From Hydnum rufescens UP504 (taxonomy: Eukaryota; Basidiomycota; Agaricomycetes; Cantharellales; Hydnaceae): DNA of 64,000 bases. The stretch spans positions 106,664 to 170,663 of the forward strand of contig MU128992.1 of assembly GCA_014904985.1 (NCBI GenBank), in the 5' to 3' direction. This document shows positions 56,749 to 64,000 of the stretch, piece after piece. Under the pieces are notes generated by a model. That model made no database searches and was not told where the DNA came from. It was given only the letters and a program-made list of their open reading frames with translations. The position numbers and the translations under genes were made by a program. How positions within the stretch are numbered: position 1 is the stretch's first letter; each line of letters opens with the position of its first letter.

Positions 56749-58494
56749 ATGCCTCTCCGGGCCACAAAATACGCCATCCTCCTTTTCAGTGTCCTACGAT
56801 GGAGCCTACTATTCACTACGGCCCAGGAGCTCTCCCGAACGGGGTGGACACTATTAGAGCACGCATGAACTCTTCCTCTACCACAAGGCGCGTCTGATTA
56901 TTTTCTGGTGGCTTACTGTGCTCTCATGTCTTCTGTCCCCTTGAGCAGTTGGGAGATGGGGACAGCAACTGTAAGTTTGGATATTCCATCTCATACGTCA
57001 ATAGTTTCCTCGTCCAACGAATGCCCTTAACCTCTTAGCAAGCACTATTGGAGCTCGACTTCTCCTCCCTCTCCACCTTTTCATCCGCTCCAGCTTTCCA
57101 TCAGTCAGCATCTTTCTCTGCGTCTTCCATCGACAATGTGTTGGGCTTCGTCCGTACTGCTCTCCAACAACGCAATGGGAGTACAATGATAATTAAGGAT
57201 GGCTCTGCGGGCGATCCTACCAGGTGAGCTGCTATTCTCCACACTCTTTCGAGTAGGTAGTCCTCGCAGACCATTACAGACGGGCTAACTTTCCCCGACC
57301 ACAAAATTGTCAATCTCAGCCTCGGTGTGGCCTGCATCTTGGGGAATCTAACAGGCGCAGACACCCGAATTTCCAATGTTACTTTCGCATCAGCGGCCTC
57401 TGACCAGCTGAATTATTTATTGGATGTCGCCCCGAGGAGCCCAGATGGTGCCATATCGCATCGAGTCTCCGAGGCAAGCAATTCTCCAATTCCGAACCAG
57501 CACATTATTTTTGGATTTTCCATTACAGTCTTCACCCGTTCAAGGCATTTTGTGAAAAGACGCATATATGTCCTAACCCTCCCCTGTTTTGCGCACTATA
57601 GGTGCAACTTTGGGCTGATTTTGTCTACATGGTCCCCCCGTTCTTGGCCTACTACGGCGTTGTCACCGGGAATATTTCCCTCGTCCAAGAATCCGTGAAT
57701 CAGATATCACTTTACCGCAATAATCTGCAAGATTCGCCCAGCGGACTTTGGAAGCACATTGCCTTGGGACCCTCGATTGATAGTTCTCACTGGTCTACCG
57801 GTGAACCTCCTTTCTTTAAATAATTTTTTGTTCTTCCTGGGAGTTGCTGATAAATCAATGCACATTTAGGAAATGCCTGGGCAGCAGCAGGGATGGTGCG
57901 AGTGCTGGCTACAATACAACATTCTCCTTTCGCGAAGGCTCTTCAGACCGAGCAAGCTGAACTTGGCAGTTGGGTGCAAGAGATACACAATGGTTTCTAT
58001 TCTTACATGGTTCTCTCTCCTATCCTCTCTCCTGGGCATTTTTTCTAATACACGGATGCCCCCAATACCAGGACAATTCCACATTCCTCAATTACAACAC
58101 AGTCGATAACACCACCACTTTCCAAGAGGCAAGTGGATCGACCCTGATGGCCTCGACAGTATACAGGCTCGCCGTGCTGCAGAAAAAATACCAGCACATC
58201 CGACAGGCTGAAAACGTTCGCAAAGCCATATTCGCAGCAAATGGGTCCCATATCGATTCGGATGGATGGTTGACTCCAGTCGTCGATCCTACCTCCTTCT
58301 CTGTCCTAGGTTCGCACAGCCCCGAGAGCGAGGCGTTCATTCTATTGTTACAGAGCGCATATATCGATTGGAGCAATGCAGGCCGAAACGGCGAAAGTGC
58401 AGGGGCGAGATCCCTGGCAGCTTCTACAATATTAGCGTCCTTGGTTGCATTCGGAGGTCTCCTGTGGCTTCTGATGGATGGATTTGCTGCATAG
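56749..58494 (+). CDS. Six-hairpin glycosidase, GH105/GH88-like, secreted
   Basis: The ATG at 56749 gives a signal peptide (MPLRATKYAILLFSVLRWSL, LFTTAQEL). Exons then give PNGVDTIRARMNSSSTT, SWEMGTATQALLELDFSSLS, SLGVACILGNLTGAD, and the catalytic region VQLWADFVYMVPPFLAYYGV, NNLQDSPSGLWKHIALG and SSHWSTGNAWAAAGMVRVLA. It ends with SGSTLMASTVYRLAVLQKKY, DPTSFSVLGSHSPESEAFIL and a C-terminal hydrophobic tail LAASTILASLVAFGGLLWLL suitable for a membrane or GPI anchor, with a TAG at 58492-58494. WAD...M.PPFLA and H.STGNAWA are signatures of unsaturated glucuronyl/rhamnogalacturonyl hydrolases, which cleave pectin breakdown products. The intron at 56888-56948 has a GC donor, and one base seems missing near 56835. 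The substrate within the family is not certain. Confidence 0.72.
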
Positions 58495-58852
58495 GATAAA
58501 CAGTTATTTTAGGCTTTCGGCTAAGCTTGCCACCTCGTGATTCATTCCAATACCCCCATTCGCTTCAACACTTGTTACTCGGATACCGTGCTTGGTGGTG
58601 GCCTCCCTCCTGTACTGGGCCGCAAGCCTTGTTACTCATTGTAGCTTCCCTCACTGTCATTTTAACTGCCATTCACACCCTACCTAGGTATTCCTATTCT
58701 TAGATCTTATGCAGACTCTTGTTGTGACCATACAATCGTAACCCTGTGTTGTACATATGAACCGTGATATGGAATGATACCTGGACTCCATCGGCGTTTC
58801 GGATAGTGAAGATTTTCAACATTGAGTTACATATGTCCCGCCGGAACAATAC
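58495..58852. other. Intergenic between convergent genes
   Basis: Probable 3' untranslated DNA of both neighbours; nothing else seen. Confidence 0.45.
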
Positions 58853-61800
58853 TTAGATCAGTGTGATGAACAAATGTTTCGAGGTGACGACCGCTTCTGA
58901 CGCAGGATCCAGGACAATTGTCTGGGTATTATCGATTATCATGGCAGGGCCACGAATCACCTCGCCCACGGCCAGCCCCTCCAGGAGGTACAGTGGTGTA
59001 TCCACGCGCCCCTTGGTTTCGAAATACACGCGATGCAGCCCCTCGTGTTTATTCGGGTCTACAGGACGCGTGTCGAGCCCTTGCACCTCCTCAAACACAC
59101 TGGCCCCGAGTGTGTCGAATGTTTTGCCGATCCCACGAACCTAGTTAGAAGAATTCAGAAGGAAAAAAATGAGCCTCAAATTTTGTGTTCTAGACACACG
59201 TAAAATTATGACCCGCGGGAAGGGGGTTGGGAGGGGGGGGAGGGATTATCACACACCTTGATATCATCGATAATGATATCCTTTTCGTCCAGGATGAACC
59301 CGAATTCGGCTTTGTACGCCTGCCTAAATCGGTCTCCGAATGCATTCATATCGTCGCCTCCCTCTTGCAGCACCATAAGAGCCGTATCCGTGCCGTCGAA
59401 CCGCATGTTCAAGAACCGTTCGAATCGCACACGAGAGCCCGTAAAGCCCTGTTGCGCGAGCGCATTTCCAACCTCGGAGGAGAGTTTGTCCAGGCGTAGT
59501 TTGAGACGAGGAGCAGATGCGTCCGACCACGTTTCCGAAGACGGTTCTTGTAATTCGAAAGCTCTGCATGTGTGTGAGAGCAGGTGCCCGTGAGCCAAAA
59601 GAAAACGGATTTATGGAGAAATGAAAGACGGACCGATCAGCGAGGGCGAGACCGTAAGCAGATAGAATAGAACTGTGTCGATGTATGAGAATCCTGCCGA
59701 TACCTAATAGGCGTGCGATCTCTGTTGCGTGCTGGCCACCGGCTGAATATAATAGGCCATCAGACCAGTACCGCGCGCGACGTTCAAAGTGAATACGGAC
59801 CTCCCCCAAAGCTGGCCAATCTACCAAAAGGACAGGGTTAAAGAGGGCCACGTCAGTCCAATTGGACGAGAACCGCTCACACGTGCTTCGACAGTGCGTA
59901 GCCTTTCGCCTCAGTCAAAGATCGTATAGGACGACACATCGTTTCATTGGCAACCTTGATGAAACTTTGCACACGGTCAGAGTATAGAAAGGGTCACCAA
60001 GGAAGCCACCCTACCCATATGTAATCTCGTCAAGAGATAATTGTTTGTCGGAATTGGCATTAATCTCAGCGGCGACGGCTTCAAACGCCCTCTTCGAAGC
60101 CTCGATATCAAGTCCTTCATTCTCATTCTTGCCGAATATCTTGGGGAAGTAGGCCGGCAAGAGACGCCCGAGAAGTAGATTGGCATCTGTAACAGCAAGG
60201 GGGCCACCCCTCCTATTTCGTGGAACGCAAGGATAAGTATTAAAACTCGAACAGTATAAAATAGCCAGAATCACTAACCGGTAGCACGCCGGACCAGGAA
60301 CCGCTCCAGCACTTTCAGGACCCGCTGTGAATAGCCCATTCCTGAATGCGAGACGCGAACCGCCGCCAGCTGCCACAGTGTTAATGTCTAGCTGGGGACT
60401 TTGAATGGGTATTCCGGCTGTGGTAGTTTCATACACAACTTCGAAACGTCCATCATAGCGAGAAACATCCGTCGAAGTACCACCGACATCGAGTCTAAGA
60501 ATCCAACATCAGGAAGGTGCTCCCAACATATTCGTGAATAAGAGACTGACCCAATAATCGGTATCCTTCTTTTAGGGTCCCAGCTAGTGAGAGCATAGCC
60601 AACTACACCCCCTGCAGGACCACTTAGAATACTTTTAAGACCAGAGAAATTTCCGAGATCCAGCAATCCTCCGTCACTTGCCATGAATTCGACGCGGGGC
60701 TTGTCGGGTCCTCCATTACGCAATTGTTCATCAAACCCATCAAAAAAGCCATCCAGGTAACTTCGCAAAATGGGGGTGAGGTACGCGTCTGCAGTGGAGG
60801 ACACGCCTCGTGGGACCATCTTGATCATCGGCAAGAGCTGTGATGACATTGAAATCTGGGTGAACCCGATTTCACGCGCAAGAGCTCCAACGATGAGTTC
60901 GTGATCAGGAAAAGTATAAGAGTGCACAAAGCAGATCGCCAGGCCTCGATATCCCTCATCGTATAAACGCTTTAAATCTTTTCGCACAATCTCTAAGATC
61001 TATCAATGTGGACGCTTATTAACGATCCGCGGACAGGAGATTGCAGTTAAGAATGATACCAGGTTTGCGCAATATACGCACGGCTTCCCCTGAAAGCCCT
61101 TTGACAATGGGCCCGAGCTGCTCGTCGGTTTCCTCCCAGCCTACGCCGCCATATGAGCGTATAACATTACCACTGTCATCGAATTGAACAGCATGCTCAG
61201 CAGCGTTGGGATCAGAGGTGAAACCCACGAGAGTGACACGTTCGTCAACTTCGACGACGGCAGAGTACAGTGGTGGTGCGCGTCGGATATTGAGGTCGAA
61301 TATTTTTGGGCGAGATTGATTTCCAATTACGAGAAGATCCTGAAAGAAACGGTGTCGGAAGGGGAGCGGAGTGGTGCCTTGCAATAATCACCTTGAAACC
61401 CTTCGTAATTAAAAGAGCATGTTTCTCTCCTTTCCGCTCAAGAAGTGCGTTGGTAGGCCACCGTCGTAGAAAGCCTTATATAATCTTCAGAACAGCTCAA
61501 TATAGTTTTCATATTTAGCTTGGAATATGTTGCACCTATCTTATCTGTCTTCAAGACCTCGCCACGAGCGAGGGTCGTCCCAGTGATCATTTCCAATATT
61601 CTCCGGATTCCCTCCGTAGGAGCGTCTCGATAGTTTTCAGGATCCTGGGACACTAAGGAGCGAAATGGATGACATAAATATATTGAAGGCATACGCATAG
61701 CTCGCAACATACGTAGTTTGACGACGATTTCCTTCCTGTGATTCGGGTTTTCGGGATCTGGATAAGAGCTAGAATATCCCTTTAATTAAACAAGAGAGGC

Positions 61801-61945
61801 ACTCGAAGCAGCATCACGGACGCATGAAGCTAGAAATATAAATAAACCTGGGTTGGAAAACAAAATTATAAATGCAACTTACATCGCAGAAAGTCCCGCC
61901 ACGGTCAGCACAAATTCTGATGGAACGTGGCGGGAGAGATACCAT
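58853..61945 (-). CDS. 5-oxoprolinase, HyuA-like ATPase half
   Basis: Matches the N-terminal (hydantoinase A) half of ATP-dependent 5-oxoprolinase, which opens 5-oxo-L-proline to glutamate in the glutathione cycle. The ATG at 61943-61945 gives [20 protein letters not shown] (ASKHA phosphate-1 motif), then [34 protein letters not shown], then [80 protein letters not shown] with [27 protein letters not shown], and [20 protein letters not shown]. Later come [50 protein letters not shown] and [20 protein letters not shown], ending [10 protein letters not shown] and a TAA at 58853-58855. In the usual fungal protein HyuB would follow at this point; here it is on the other strand. The exon 59801-59820 is only 20 nt. 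Confidence 0.85.
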
Positions 61946-62335
61946 AGCGATTTAGTATACTCTAAATTTAAGTCTCAAAGCTTGACGGAGATCCGATGCT
62001 TGAGTATTTGTACCACGATGCCGATTAGCGGGACTCTGGCGGCGGGAAAACCTTGGCGGATGCAAATGCAACTTCCTACCCACCCAGCCCGGAGGCCTCT
62101 CTCTCGGCTTGTTATACAAAACAACAAGTGCATGTGTGTGTGTGTCAGCGAAACAGGCCAAAGGCGCCGGGTGTAGGCAAGAAAATATATGATAGGTGGC
62201 GATGGCACTGGCCCGGCACCTGCCGGTAGGATTTCCGCCAACTTCCACCCGATTGACGGTAAGTCGCGACGTAAGCCAATTAAAAGTTGCCACTTGATCT
62301 AAATTGTTACTAGAGCCCTCACCAAGCCCACCAAG
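61946..62335. promoter_or_regulatory. Shared region between head-to-head HyuA and HyuB
   Basis: A 390-bp gap between divergent starts. It has a (GT)n-like run near 62132-62142 and no clear motif on inspection. If both genes are real it is likely a bidirectional promoter. It could also hide an inversion breakpoint. Confidence 0.4.
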
Positions 62336-64000
62336 ATGGGGAAGCCGTTTGCTGGCCCGGATCCTATTATGCTCAGTTTGTTCGCAAATCGGTTCATGAG
62401 TATTGCAGAGGCAATGGGTCGGTCTCTCCAGCAGACCGCTATTAGCACCAACATCAAAGAACGGCTAGACTACTCTTGCGCTTTGTTTGCTCCTGATGGC
62501 GATCTCGTAGCTAATGCTCCGTTTATTCCAATTCACTTGGGGTACGTCATGTTTAATTTATCCTAGGCGCTCCCTGATGGATTGTATCCTAGCTCTATGA
62601 GTTTGTAGGAGAAACATAAATCTCATAATCTTAACCCCCCAATTTATTGGATGGTTCTTCATAGTGCGGTCAAGTACCAGATGAAATTCCTAGGCGACGA
62701 TCTCAAAGAAGGGGATGTCATCATGGCGAATTCACCCCAGTCTGGTGGAAGGTGCATATGAACCCATTTCGTGCAGTTGTTGTTGCTGAAGCGTATGGTA
62801 ATTAGTCATTTGCCCGACATAACCCTTATCACTCCCGTATTCGACCAAAACTCGCATAAAATTATATTTTTCACGGCTTCCCGAGGGCATCACTGCAGAT
62901 ATTGGCGGTATACTTCCCGGTACATAGTCCACTCTCCTCATGGGCACAATCCACTATATGCTCCTTTATTCCAGGCTCAATGCCCCCAACATCGGTTAAT
63001 ATCTTCGAAGAGGGTGCCAATATTCACAGCTTCAAGATAGTCAATAATGGCGTCTTTGACAGAAAAGGCCTTTTGTACCATATGGTGGAAAAACCAGCGA
63101 GCTATCCTGGCAATAGTGGCTGTAGGAATATTCGAGATGTAGAGAGCGATTTGAAGGCGGTAGGTAGCCGCCCAACCATTTCTATATTCAATAGTAGGGC
63201 ATCTGAATACTCCCGTTCTCGCAGCAAATTTCAGCGAATCACAAGGGGATCCAACTCATTCATGCTTGTAAGCCCACTTGCCACGTTTGTTATATTTGGG
63301 GCAGCCGTTTATTGCCGATGTAAAGTAATCCAAGAGTATGGCCTCCAGACGGTGCAAGAGTATATGCATCATATTCGCGATAATGCCGAAACCTGCGTCC
63401 GAAACCTCCTTCGAGATGTCGCGAAACGTCTCGGCCCCAACCTATCGGCTCGCGACTACCTAGACGATGGGTCTCCCGTAGGTCTCTCAGTATCTGTTTA
63501 ATACTGTCATACTGACGAGCGAGTATTTCGTCAATAGATCCAGATAAAAATCGATATCGACGAAGAGGAAGGTTCTGCTATGATCGATTTCGAAGGTACC
63601 GGTCCTGAAATTCGAGGGAATCTCAATGCACCGATATCCGTCGTGCATTCTGCTGTGATCTACTGTATGAGAGCCATGTTGGATGTGGATATTCCACTCA
63701 ATGCTGGATGTCTGGTCCCGATCAAAAGTAAGCCTAGGCGCGGGTGAAGAGCCGGCATCGAATCTTGATGCATGCATTATAGTCAAAATACCCAAGGACT
63801 CCTTGTTGCTCCCATCACCCACAGCCGCTGTGTGCGGAGGAAATGTGCTGACATCCCAAAGGATCGTGGACGTGGTTCTTAAAGCGTTCAATGCGTGTGC
63901 TGCTAGCCAAGGATGTTGCAAGTTGAGTATTGCTATTTATTGTTCCTTCAGTAAGGACTAACAATATTGGTAGTAACCTGACCTTCGGGGCTGGGGGGAA
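62336..64000 (+). CDS. 5-oxoprolinase, HyuB-like half (partial, runs off window)
   Basis: Matches the C-terminal (hydantoinase B) half of 5-oxoprolinase. The ATG at 62336 gives [40 protein letters not shown] and [20 protein letters not shown] with APFIPIHLG. Later exons give [76 protein letters not shown] and [12 protein letters not shown]. These are followed by [40 protein letters not shown] and [32 protein letters not shown] and [20 protein letters not shown], then NNLTFGAGG at the window edge. The first residues resemble the start of the HyuB part inside fused 5-oxoprolinases, so the ATG seems to sit right at the old domain junction. Splice borders are approximate. Confidence 0.85.

Noticed and set aside
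58853..64000. Prokaryotic hyuA-hyuB operon by horizontal transfer
   Set aside because: Both genes have many short fungal introns and are divergent, not co-directional, so a recent bacterial origin is not supported.

Overview
The window is nuclear DNA of a filamentous fungus. Nearly every conserved gene is cut by short introns (about 50-90 nt), and the protein families are those of Agaricomycetes: a NACHT-WD40 NLR-like gene, DUF6533/DUF6534-like membrane proteins and a SUMO-like protein beside ATG22. The NLR layout and the CpG-poor WD40 array suggest Cantharellales/Rhizoctonia-type fungi, but that placement is inference. Annotated genes are eukaryotic; nothing looks like a bacterial operon.

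Layout. 1-3.6 kb: a broken minus-strand NACHT-WD40 gene running off the left edge. 4-6.6 kb: sparse sequence with one small unknown ORF. 6.7-25.8 kb: a housekeeping block with a 7TM-like membrane protein, proteasome subunit beta-2 (PUP1), VPS18, CGR1, a SUMO-like protein, ATG22, TOM70 and an Iec1-like zinc-finger protein. 26.5-31 kb: an F-box protein and a DUF6534-like membrane protein. 31-33.4 kb: gene-free DNA with decayed duplications. 33.4-43.1 kb: a fungal nuclease-fold-like protein, an S9 prolyl-oligopeptidase-type peptidase, a SAM methyltransferase, a Whi2-like BTB protein and the KEOPS kinase BUD32. 43-46 kb: a fold-back element with identical 89-bp arms. 46.2-48 kb: an Sfp1-like zinc-finger factor. 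48-56.7 kb: an accessory region with two direct copies of a ~435-bp repeat flanking a decayed FAD monooxygenase and a small gene resembling an NLR N-terminal (MLKL-NTD/HeLo-like) domain. 56.7-64 kb: a GH105-like secreted glycosidase and the two halves of 5-oxoprolinase (HyuA and HyuB) arranged head to head instead of fused.

Cross-gene themes. VPS18 (HOPS/CORVET) and ATG22 both act at the vacuole; PUP1, the F-box protein and the SUMO-like protein belong to protein turnover and modification; TOM70, CGR1 and BUD32 are core housekeeping. These are shared themes, not evidence of co-regulation.

Three things stand out: (1) unusual splicing, with a 4-nt microexon in ATG22, a 20-nt exon in HyuA and three phase-consistent GC-AG introns; (2) structural oddities, namely the split oxoprolinase, a SUMO-like protein without a C-terminal diglycine and an NLR whose WD40 half has almost no CpG; (3) recurrent single-base indels in otherwise well conserved genes (CGR1, TOM70, BTB, S9 peptidase and others), which indicate either base-level assembly errors or recent decay. 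Exon models were made by eye from splice signals and family conservation, so boundaries are approximate unless stated.
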